Below are positions 37,701 to 47,830 of a stretch of 64,000 nucleotides of DNA, piece by piece. The notes under the pieces are model-generated. The model had not been told where the DNA came from. It did not search any database and saw only the letters and a program-made list of their open reading frames with translations. A program made the position numbers and the translations under genes. Numbering within the stretch: position 1 is the stretch's first letter; every line of letters starts with the position of its first letter. Source of the stretch: Diogma glabrata (lineage: Eukaryota; Arthropoda; Insecta; Diptera; Cylindrotomidae); assembly GCA_963693315.1 (NCBI GenBank), contig OY856186.1:85112759-85176758 (forward strand), given 5' to 3'.

Positions 37701-37848
37701 TAATAAAAAATTATATCACAATAAGAAAATAAAGTTTTTGACATAAATTATATAAACAAAAAACGATATACAATTTAACATGAGTTACTATGTTATAATT
37801 AACTTAAAAAATGGTAATCAAGTGAAAAGCTTAAAGTTACTTTAAATT

Positions 37849-40316
37849 TTAGAACAATCGGATTAAATTAAAATAATTATTCGAAAAATCCTTCTTATCA
37901 CTTTTAAAATTACAAATTGTTTCTTCATTTTTTATGATTTGGCACACCTCGTGTATCTGTAATTTAGTTTTATTTCTTTCCTTAGCCAAAATTTGAACAT
38001 CATCGAATTTAAATTCATGTTTATTTTCTATAGAATGTTTAGCAAGTGCAGAACAATTATTAGTAACTGAAGTTTTTTTAGAATCATATTTATGTTGATC
38101 CATACGAACACCTAATTTTTGAATTGTTTCACCAATATATGTTGTGTTACAGTTATTACAATCAACCTTATAAACAACACCACTATGTTGTTCTTTAGGT
38201 ATTTTTGATTTTGAATTTGTAAAACTATAACTATTTTTATTTTTAGGCCTCATAGCCATTTTAATATTAGGAACAAACTGTGAACAAGAGCGAGAAAGTG
38301 TTTCGCTTAGACCCGGAACATAAGTTAATGATGCATATTTATTTAAATTTTCATTATTTGATACCATATTATTAGTTGTTTGATCAAGTGATAGATAATT
38401 ATAACTATGACCCAATTGATTTAAATTAGTATTACGAACCTGACTAATCATTTTATCAATTAAACTTTTAGGGTAGTTATTAGTACGAAGTATGTTATAA
38501 ATTATTTTTAAATTATCATTCCAAAAGTTTATATGGCTATGTCGAAATATTTTTCGAATAAAAGATTTAGCTACATTTAACTTCATATTACGTGGATGTG
38601 TAGAATAGTAATTTAATAATCGATTAGAAGCAATCTCTTTATGATACCAATTAGTTATAATCTTTCCATTATCCAAATGATGAATACTTAAATCCAAATA
38701 ATTTAATATGCTATTTTGTTCAACTTCATATGTGAATCTGATTTTAGGATCATACGAATGCAATGCATCAAGGACCATTTGTATTTTATTTTCAGGAATA
38801 GATGTAATATGGTCATCAACATATGAATACCAAAAAAGTGGAGTAAAATCAATTTTAAGGAATGCTTGATTTATGACATCATCAAGAACACATTGTACCA
38901 AAATTGGTGCTAAACTAGACCCCATAAATAAACCATTCTTCATTTTCATAAATTTTTCTTCATATTTAAAGTAGTTACAATCAATCAAACAAAAACTTAA
39001 AAGATTCAGAAATTCTTTCTTAGGAATTTTTGTATTTGTACTAATGCATTCATCAAAATCTCTTTCAATTATTTTTAATGCCAATTGAGGTGAGATATTT
39101 GTAAAACAGTTAGTTACATCAAATGAAATCAATTTAAATTCTTCAGGAATATTTTGTTTGATAATTTTCTTAACAAATTGTGTAGAATTTTTTAAAGTAT
39201 ATTTAGAAGTAAACGAAACTCTCAAAACTCTTGACAGAAATCTAGCCAATTTATAACATGGAGAATTTATAGTAGAGATAACTGGACGTATATTTCTATT
39301 AGGTTTATGTATTTTAATTTGACCAAAAATACGAGGAGGAATTGAAATATAAGTTTTGAGATTCTTAGCCATTTCTTGTGTAATATATTGGTGCGTTTTA
39401 TTATTCAATGTACTAATCAATCTATTATTTTTTCTTTCAAGTGTTGCCGTTGGATCAATACGTAATATCTCAAAACTCTCATCATCATTTAGTAATTGAT
39501 TCATTTTATCTTCATATTCAGATAAGTTAGCAATAATTGTAATATTACCTTTATCACTTGTTGAAATGTGGATATCTGGATTTTCCTTTAAGAACTTAGT
39601 TGTTTTTTTCATTGCCATTAAAAGGAACTTATCAATACGATTAAATTTTGTTTTATTTTTTATATGATTTGTGATAATATAAGTCAAATGAGAACGCATT
39701 TGCTTACGTAAATGATCATCAGTATATTTTGAAATAATAAACTCTATGTCAGCAATTAATTCTAATGTTGGTATTTGTTTAATGGGAAGTGTAAATTTAG
39801 GACCCAAACTCAAAAGAATCATCATCTCCTTTGGTACATCTTTATCTGATATATTTTGAATAAATTTTTCATCTAAATTAATATTTTCCAATGTTTCTTG
39901 TTCAAGTTGTAAACGTACAAATTTAGTGTATAAATGTTTGTTATTTTGTGTAAGAAATTCATTAAATTGTATTGTTTCTTGTACATCAGGTGCGCAAAAA
40001 TCCTTAAGATATTTTATATTAAAATTACAGTCAGCAATTTAGCATTTAAAATCACTTTATTTAGTTGTTGCACAGCATTATAAACTTTAGAATGTGCTTC
40101 TTTACATTTTGAATTAATCGAAATTCGTTGTGTTTTATGTAAAATAAAAATTGGAGTAATATTCCATCTTCTACATTTAAGCAAAAACACAAGACGCGCC
40201 ATTTGATAAGCTAATGTTTTAATACTAATCAATTCATTTTGATTAGAGATGTTTAGCTCATTAGACATATTTTGTCGCGAAATATCCATTTGGTTTGAGA
40301 GTGGATCACAATTCAT
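37849..40316 (-). pseudogene. PLE-1 RT/GIY-YIG polyprotein, unit 2, same frameshift
   Basis: The translation is identical to unit 1, including the one-base deletion (here near 40,040). Sharing the same disabling mutation shows that units 1 and 2 derive from one mutated parent by tandem duplication, or from one template, rather than from two independent insertions of an active source. Confidence 0.9.
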
Positions 40317-40400
40317 ATTATAAACTTGTTTAGCCGGGTTTAAAATTTTATATTTTATTATTTTGTTTTTCCTCAATTTACCCCGTTTGATTGAATATAA

Positions 40401-40460
40401 TTTTTATTATTAAATCTATATATTTCGGGCTAGGCCCATCTTCAGGATTATTAATAAAAA
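40401..40460 (-). ncRNA. Hammerhead ribozyme-like motif, junction of units 2 and 3
   Basis: Core at 40,423-40,445 on the minus strand, identical to the other copies. Confidence 0.6.
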
Positions 40461-40608
40461 TAATAAAAAATTATATCACAATAAGAAAATAAAGTTTTTG
40501 ACATAAATTATATAAACAAAAAACGATATACAATTTAACATGAGTTACTATGTTATAATTAACTTAAAAAATGGTAATCAAGTGAAAAGCTTAAAGTTAC
40601 TTTAAATT

Positions 40609-42118
40609 TTAGAACAATCGGATTAAATTAAAATAATTATTCGAAAAATCCTTCTTATCACTTTTAAAATTACAAATTGTTTCTTCATTTTTTATGATTT
40701 GGCACACCTCGTGTATCTGTAATTTAGTTTTATTTCTTTCCTTAGCCAAAATTTGAACATCATCGAATTTAAATTCATGTTTATTTTCTATAGAATGTTT
40801 AGCAAGTGCAGAACAATTATTAGTAACTGAAGTTTTTTTAGAATCATATTTATGTTGATCCATACGAACACCTAATTTTTGAATTGTTTCACCAATATAT
40901 GTTGTGTTACAGTTATTACAATCAACCTTATAAACAACACCACTATGTTGTTCTTTAGGTATTTTTGATTTTGAATTTGTAAAACTATAACTATTTTTAT
41001 TTTTAGGCCTCATAGCCATTTTAATATTAGGAACAAACTGTGAACAAGAGCGAGAAAGTGTTTCGCTTAGACCCGGAACATAAGTTAATGATGCATATTT
41101 ATTTAAATTTTCATTATTTGATACCATATTATTAGTTGTTTGATCAAGTGATAGATAATTATAACTATGACCCAATTGATTTAAATTAGTATTACGAACC
41201 TGACTAATCATTTTATCAATTAAACTTTTAGGGTAGTTATTAGTACGAAGTATGTTATAAATTATTTTTAAATTATCATTCCAAAAGTTTATATGGCTAT
41301 GTCGAAATATTTTTCGAATAAAAGATTTAGCTACATTTAACTTCATATTACGTGGATGTGTAGAATAGTAATTTAATAATCGATTAGAAGCAATCTCTTT
41401 ATGATACCAATTAGTTATAATCTTTCCATTATCCAAATGATGAATACTTAAATCCAAATAATTTAATATGCTATTTTGTTCAACTTCATATGTGAATCTG
41501 ATTTTAGGATCATACGAATGCAATGCATCAAGGACCATTTGTATTTTATTTTCAGGAATAGATGTAATATGGTCATCAACATATGAATACCAAAAAAGTG
41601 GAGTAAAATCAATTTTAAGGAATGCTTGATTTATGACATCATCAAGAACACATTGTACCAAAATTGGTGCTAAACTAGACCCCATAAATAAACCATTCTT
41701 CATTTTCATAAATTTTTCTTCATATTTAAAGTAGTTACAATCAATCAAACAAAAACTTAAAAGATTCAGAAATTCTTTCTTAGGAATTTTTGTATTTGTA
41801 CTAATGCATTCATCAAAATCTCTTTCAATTATTTTTAATGCCAATTGAGGTGAGATATTTGTAAAACAGTTAGTTACATCAAATGAAATCAATTTAAATT
41901 CTTCAGGAATATTTTGTTTGATAATTTTCTTAACAAATTGTGTAGAATTTTTTAAAGTATATTTAGAAGTAAACGAAACTCTCAAAACTCTTGACAGAAA
42001 TCTAGCCAATTTATAACATGGAGAATTTATAGTAGAGATAACTGGACGTATATTTCTATTAGGTTTATGTATTTTAATTTGACCAAAAATACGAGGAGGA
42101 ATTGAAATATAAGTTTTG
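40609..42118 (-). pseudogene. PLE-1 RT/GIY-YIG polyprotein, unit 3, 5'-truncated
   Basis: Reads from within RT (YISIPPRIFGQIKIHKP) to the normal stop, with no internal stop. The N-terminal ~320 residues are absent because the unit ends at 42,118. It keeps motifs A, B and C and the whole GIY-YIG domain, with Ser in HKYDSKK as in units 1, 2 and 4. Confidence 0.9.
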
Positions 42119-42178
42119 TAAATATACTAAAAAAAAAAATAAATATACAAAAAATAATATAAATAAATATAAATATTT
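42119..42178. other. AT-rich spacer at the head-to-head junction
   Basis: Sixty bases of A, T and a few C/G (AAATATACTAAAAAAAAAAA and similar) between the truncated 5' ends of units 3 and 4. The spacer repeats the word AAATATAC, with which unit 4 also begins (AAATATACTTTAAAAAATTC), suggesting untemplated or slipped synthesis at the join. Confidence 0.7.
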
Positions 42179-43535
42179 TAAATATACTTTAAAAAATTCT
42201 ACACAATTTGTTAAGAAAATTATCAAACAAAATATTCCTGAAGAATTTAAATTGATTTCATTTGATGTAACTAACTGTTTTACAAATATCTCACCTCAAT
42301 TGGCATTAAAAATAATTGAAAGAGATTTTGATGAATGCATTAGTACAAATACAAAAATTCCTAAGAAAGAATTTCTGAATCTTTTAAGTTTTTGTTTGAT
42401 TGATTGTAACTACTTTAAATATGAAGAAAAATTTATGAAAATGAAGAATGGTTTATTTATGGGGTCTAGTTTAGCACCAATTTTGGTACAATGTGTTCTT
42501 GATGATGTCATAAATCAAGCATTCCTTAAAATTGATTTTACTCCACTTTTTTGGTATTCATATGTTGATGACCATATTACATCTATTCCTGAAAATAAAA
42601 TACAAATGGTCCTTGATGCATTGCATTCGTATGATCCTAAAATCAGATTCACATATGAAGTTGAACAAAATAGCATATTAAATTATTTGGATTTAAGTAT
42701 TCATCATTTGGATAATGGAAAGATTATAACTAATTGGTATCATAAAGAGATTGCTTCTAATCGATTATTAAATTACTATTCTACACATCCACGTAATATG
42801 AAGTTAAATGTAGCTAAATCTTTTATTCGAAAAATATTTCGACATAGCCATATAAACTTTTGGAATGATAATTTAAAAATAATTTATAACATACTTCGTA
42901 CTAATAACTACCCTAAAAGTTTAATTGATAAAATGATTAGTCAGGTTCGTAATACTAATTTAAATCAATTGGGTCATAGTTATAATTATCTATCACTTGA
43001 TCAAACAACTAATAATATGGTATCAAATAATGAAAATTTAAATAAATATGCATCATTAACTTATGTTCCGGGTCTAAGCGAAACACTTTCTCGCTCTTGT
43101 TCACAGTTTGTTCCTAATATTAAAATGGCTATGAGGCCTAAAAATAAAAATAGTTATAGTTTTACAAATTCAAAATCAAAAATACCTAAAGAACAACATA
43201 GTGGTGTTGTTTATAAGGTTGATTGTAATAACTGTAACACAACATATATTGGTGAAACAATTCAAAAATTAGGTGTTCGTATGGATCAACATAAATATGA
43301 TTCTAAAAAAACTTCAGTTACTAATAATTGTTCTGCACTTGCTAAACATTCTATAGAAAATAAACATGAATTTAAATTCGATGATGTTCAAATTTTGGCT
43401 AAGGAAAGAAATAAAACTAAATTACAGATACACGAGGTGTGCCAAATCATAAAAAATGAAGAAACAATTTGTAATTTTAAAAGTGATAAGAAGGATTTTT
43501 CGAATAATTATTTTAATTTAATCCGATTGTTCTAA
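42179..43535 (+). pseudogene. PLE-1 RT/GIY-YIG polyprotein, unit 4, 5'-truncated
   Basis: Starts in RT at KYTLKNSTQFVKKI and stays open to the normal end (NYFNLIRLF). The ~25 extra residues upstream come from the AT-rich spacer. Motifs A, B, C and GIY-YIG are all intact. It is 5'-truncated, so it cannot make a full protein. Confidence 0.9.
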
Positions 43536-43683
43536 AATTTAAAGTAACTTTAAGCTTTTCACTTGATTACCATTTTTTAAGTTAATTATAACATAGTAAC
43601 TCATGTTAAATTGTATATCGTTTTTTGTTTATATAATTTATGTCAAAAACTTTATTTTCTTATTGTGATATAATTTTTTATTA

Positions 43684-43743
43684 TTTTTATTAATAATCCT
43701 GAAGATGGGCCTAGCCCGAAATATATAGATTTAATAATAAAAA
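43684..43743 (+). ncRNA. Hammerhead ribozyme-like motif, junction of units 4 and 5
   Basis: Stem I: TTTTTATTAATAATC (43,684-43,698) pairs with GATTTAATAATAAAAA (43,728-43,743), 14 pairs with one mismatch and one bulge. Core: CTGAAGA (fits CUGANGA), one extra T, stem II GGGC-CTA-GCCC, then GAAA (43,718-43,721). Loop III is TATA, with A15.1-U16.1 as the only stem III pair, then A as the cleavage-site base. Cleavage would fall between 43,727 and 43,728. Minimal hammerheads with very short stem III have been described in PLEs. The extra T before stem II is unusual, and activity is not shown. Confidence 0.65.
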
Positions 43744-43827
43744 TTATATTCAATCAAACGGGGTAAATTGAGGAAAAACAAAATAATAAAATATAAAATT
43801 TTAAACCCGGCTAAACAAGTTTATAAT

Positions 43828-46296
43828 ATGAATTGTGATCCACTCTCAAACCAAATGGATATTTCGCGACAAAATATGTCTAATGAGCTAAACATCTCTA
43901 ATCAAAATGAATTGATTAGTATTAAAAAATTAGCTTATCAAATGGCGCGTCTTGTGTTTTTGCTTAAATGTAGAAGATGGAATATTACTCCAATTTTTAT
44001 TTTACATAAAACACAACGAATTTCGATTAATTCAAAATGTAAAGAAGCACATTCTAAAGTTTATAATGCTGTGCAACAACTAAATAAAGTGATTTTAAAT
44101 GCTGAAATTGCTGACTGTAATTTTAATATAAAATATCTTAAGGATTTTTGCGCACCTGATGTACAAGAAACAATACAATTTAATGAATTTCTTACACAAA
44201 ATAACAAACATTTATACACTAAATTTGTACGTTTACAACTTGAACAAGAAACATTGGAAAATATTAATTTAGATGAAAAATTTATTCAAAATATATCAGA
44301 TAAAGATGTACCAAAGGAGATGATGATTCTTTTGAGTTTGGGTCCTAAATTTACACTTCCCATTAAACAAATACCAACATTAGAATTAATTGCTGACATA
44401 GAGTTTATTATTTCAAAATATACTGATGATCATTTACGTAAGCAAATGCGTTCTCATTTGACTTATATTATCACAAATCATATAAAAAATAAAACAAAAT
44501 TTAATCGTATTGATAAGTTCCTTTTAATGGCAATGAAAAAAACAACTAAGTTCTTAAAGGAAAATCCAGATATCCACATTTCAACAAGTGATAAAGGTAA
44601 TATTACAATTATTGCTAACTTATCTGAATATGAAGATAAAATGAATCAATTACTAAATGATGATGAGAGTTTTGAGATATTACGTATTGATCCAACGGCA
44701 ACACTTGAAAGAAAAAATAATAGATTGATTAGTACATTGAATAATAAAACGCACCAATATATTACACAAGAAATGGCTAAGAATCTCAAAACTTATATTT
44801 CAATTCCTCCTCGTATTTTTGGTCAAATTAAAATACATAAACCTAATAGAAATATACGTCCAGTTATCTCTACTATAAATTCTCCATGTTATAAATTGGC
44901 TAGATTTCTGTCAAGAGTTTTGAGAGTTTCGTTTACTTCTAAATATACTTTAAAAAATTCTACACAATTTGTTAAGAAAATTATCAAACAAAATATTCCT
45001 GAAGAATTTAAATTGATTTCATTTGATGTAACTAACTGTTTTACAAATATCTCACCTCAATTGGCATTAAAAATAATTGAAAGAGATTTTGATGAATGCA
45101 TTAGTACAAATACAAAAATTCCTAAGAAAGAATTTCTGAATCTTTTAAGTTTTTGTTTGATTGATTGTAACTACTTTAAATATGAAGAAAAATTTATGAA
45201 AATGAAGAATGGTTTATTTATGGGGTCTAGTTTAGCACCAATTTTGGTACAATGTGTTCTTGATGATGTCATAAATCAAGCATTCCTTAAAATTGATTTT
45301 ACTCCACTTTTTTGGTATTCATATGTTGATGACCATATTACATCTATTCCTGAAAATAAAATACAAATGGTCCTTGATGCATTGCATTCGTATGATCCTA
45401 AAATCAGATTCACATATGAAGTTGAACAAAATAGCATATTAAATTATTTGGATTTAAGTATTCATCATTTGGATAATGGAAAGATTATAACTAATTGGTA
45501 TCATAAAGAGATTGCTTCTAATCGATTATTAAATTACTATTCTACACATCCACGTAATATGAAGTTAAATGTAGCTAAATCTTTTATTCGAAAAATATTT
45601 CGACATAGCCATATAAACTTTTGGAATGATAATTTAAAAATAATTTATAACATACTTCGTACTAATAACTACCCTAAAAGTTTAATTGATAAAATGATTA
45701 GTCAGGTTCGTAATACTAATTTAAATCAATTGGGTCATAGTTATAATTATCTATCACTTGATCAAACAACTAATAATATGGTATCAAATAATGAAAATTT
45801 AAATAAATATGCATCATTAACTTATGTTCCGGGTCTAAGCGAAACACTTTCTCGCTCTTGTTCACAGTTTGTTCCTAATATTAAAATGGCTATGAGGCCT
45901 AAAAATAAAAATAGTTATAGTTTTACAAATTCAAAATCAAAAATACCTAAAGAACAACATAGTGGTGTTGTTTATAAGGTTGATTGTAATAACTGTAACA
46001 CAACATATATTGGTGAAACAATTCAAAAATTAGGTGTTCGTATGGATCAACATAAATATGATTTTAAAAAAACTTCAGTTACTAATAATTGTTCTGCACT
46101 TGCTAAACATTCTATAGAAAATAAACATGAATTTAAATTCGATGATGTTCAAATTTTGGCTAAGGAAAGAAATAAAACTAAATTACAGATACACGAGGTG
46201 TGCCAAATCATAAAAAATGAAGAAACAATTTGTAATTTTAAAAGTGATAAGAAGGATTTTTCGAATAATTATTTTAATTTAATCCGATTGTTCTAA
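43828..46296 (+). CDS. Penelope-like reverse transcriptase with C-terminal GIY-YIG endonuclease (intact)
   Basis: An 822-residue protein; start ATG chosen at 43,828 (MNCDPLSNQ) because upstream in-frame codons offer no ATG. It would copy its own RNA and nick target DNA for target-primed insertion. RT blocks: TSDKGNITII (about residue 253), IKIHKPNRNIRPVIS (334-348), motif A SFDVTNCFTNIS with Asp400, motif B GLFMGSSLAPI (462-472), motif C YVDD (499-502), NYLDLSI (539-545), then a thumb with STHPRNMK. GIY-YIG: GVVYKVDC (713-720), Cys720/Cys723, YIGET (727-731), Arg738, His742, His761/His767, Glu790. All expected catalytic residues are present, and the CxxC...H...H pattern is typical of EN+ PLEs. 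This is the only unit in the array with an unbroken, full-length frame. Confidence 0.93.
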   Translation: MNCDPLSNQMDISRQNMSNELNISNQNELISIKKLAYQMARLVFLLKCRRWNITPIFILHKTQRISINSKCKEAHSKVYNAVQQLNKVILNAEIADCNFNIKYLKDFCAPDVQETIQFNEFLTQNNKHLYTKFVRLQLEQETLENINLDEKFIQNISDKDVPKEMMILLSLGPKFTLPIKQIPTLELIADIEFIISKYTDDHLRKQMRSHLTYIITNHIKNKTKFNRIDKFLLMAMKKTTKFLKENPDIHISTSDKGNITIIANLSEYEDKMNQLLNDDESFEILRIDPTATLERKNNRLISTLNNKTHQYITQEMAKNLKTYISIPPRIFGQIKIHKPNRNIRPVISTINSPCYKLARFLSRVLRVSFTSKYTLKNSTQFVKKIIKQNIPEEFKLISFDVTNCFTNISPQLALKIIERDFDECISTNTKIPKKEFLNLLSFCLIDCNYFKYEEKFMKMKNGLFMGSSLAPILVQCVLDDVINQAFLKIDFTPLFWYSYVDDHITSIPENKIQMVLDALHSYDPKIRFTYEVEQNSILNYLDLSIHHLDNGKIITNWYHKEIASNRLLNYYSTHPRNMKLNVAKSFIRKIFRHSHINFWNDNLKIIYNILRTNNYPKSLIDKMISQVRNTNLNQLGHSYNYLSLDQTTNNMVSNNENLNKYASLTYVPGLSETLSRSCSQFVPNIKMAMRPKNKNSYSFTNSKSKIPKEQHSGVVYKVDCNNCNTTYIGETIQKLGVRMDQHKYDFKKTSVTNNCSALAKHSIENKHEFKFDDVQILAKERNKTKLQIHEVCQIIKNEETICNFKSDKKDFSNNYFNLIRLF

Positions 46297-46444
46297 AATT
46301 TAAAGTAACTTTAAGCTTTTCACTTGATTACCATTTTTTAAGTTAATTATAACATAGTAACTCATGTTAAATTGTATATCGTTTTTTGTTTATATAATTT
46401 ATGTCAAAAACTTTATTTTCTTATTGTGATATAATTTTTTATTA

Positions 46445-46504
46445 TTTTTATTAATAATCCTGAAGATGGGCCTAGCCCGAAATATATAGATTTAATAATA
46501 AAAA
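46445..46504 (+). ncRNA. Hammerhead ribozyme-like motif, array 3' end (plus)
   Basis: Core at 46,460-46,482, identical to 43,699-43,721, in the terminal pseudo-LTR downstream of the intact ORF. Confidence 0.6.
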
Positions 46505-46599
46505 TTATATTCAATCAAACGGGGTAAATTGAGGAAAAACAAAATAATAAAATATAAAATTTTAAACCCGGCTAAACAAGTTTATAATATAAAAAAAAA

Positions 46600-46894
<295 letters not shown>

Positions 46895-46917
46895 GATATG
46901 AGATATAACGAAAACGT

Positions 46918-47830
46918 CCGGCACTCTCACGGTCGCATTTGTTGAGGTAGATCAAAAAAATTTCAGTACTTGTGTGTTCTAATAATATCTTGGACAAGTT
47001 CGTGAATCAGCAAAATCCGACACGTGGTTAAGAAACTAGAGGCTTTTTTCTGAAAAAATTGATTTTTTAAAACCGTTATAACGGCCGTTTGGATACTAAT
47101 ATTTCAAAAAATTTAACAAATTTAGAATCTTTGAAATCTTTTTTATCAATTTGTTTTAAAAATAGACCTCTGCAGTTAAAGGTTCCTGAGTGAGCGGCTC
47201 CAACAAAAAAGTTTGCAAAAAAAAATTTGAAAAATGAGCGTTTTATTAATATCTTGGACAAGTTCGTAAATCAGCCCAATCCAACACATGGTTAAGAAAC
47301 TAGAAGCTTTATACTAGAAAAAAACTCTGTTTTTTAGATCCGTTATAACGACCGTTTGGATTCTAATATTTTTAAAAACTTCATAAGTTTAGAATCTTTG
47401 AAGCCTTTTTAATCAGTTTCTTTCAAAAAAAAGACCTCTTCAGTTGGAGGTTTCTGAGTGAGCGGCTCCAACAAAAAAGCTTGTATAACACAAAATGCGT
47501 TTGAATCAACCGGCGCTCTCACGGTTGCATTTGTGGAACCAGATCAAAAAACCTTTCTTTAAAATGTGTGTTTTAATAATATTTGGACAAGTTCGTAAAT
47601 CAGAAAAATCTGACACATGGTTAAGGAACTATCGGCTTTATACTAGAAAAAAAAGTGGTTTTTTTAATCCGTTATAACGGCCGTTTGGATACTAATATTT
47701 TTAAAATCTTCATAAATTTAGAATTTGTGGAAACATTTTAATCCGTTTTTTATAAACATAAACCTCTGCAGTTAGAGGTTTTCGACTTGTTGGCTTCAAC
47801 AAAAAAGTTTGCAACAATCCCCAACTACAA
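46918..47830 (+). repeat. Tandem repeat, three units of ~260-330 bp
   Basis: Units start with CCGGCACTCTCACGGTCGCA (46,918) and CCGGCGCTCTCACGGTTGCA (47,510). A middle unit at about 47,231 lacks this head. Shared blocks are TTGGACAAGTTCGT (46,991; 47,255; 47,586), GACACATGGTTAAG, CCGTTATAACGGCCGTTTGG and GTGAGCGGCTCCAACAAAAA. The palindrome CCGTTATAACGG occurs in each unit (middle unit: CCGTTATAACGA). Related sequence in reverse orientation lies at about 52,260-52,620. Confidence 0.8.

Larger units (their letters stand above)
34831..46592. mobile_element. Penelope-like element array, lineage 1: three minus and two plus units
   Basis: Units 1 and 2 (minus) repeat with a period of exactly 2,760 bp. 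Unit 3 (minus) is 5'-truncated and stops at 42,118. After a 60-bp AT-rich spacer, unit 4 (plus) starts within RT at 42,179. Unit 5 (plus) is full length with an intact ORF and a period of 2,761 bp. The array ends just before where the next start codon would be (46,592) and passes through an A-run into (AT)n. Unit junctions are shared without extra bases, as in PLEs where one pseudo-LTR serves both neighbours. Protein copies are identical apart from the listed differences, so amplification is recent or partly an assembly effect. Confidence 0.9.

Noticed and set aside
43768..43827. Start of the PLE protein upstream at 43,768
   Set aside because: That position is TTG; the first in-frame ATG is at 43,828, and this 5' segment is also part of the unit-end sequence retained at 46,592.
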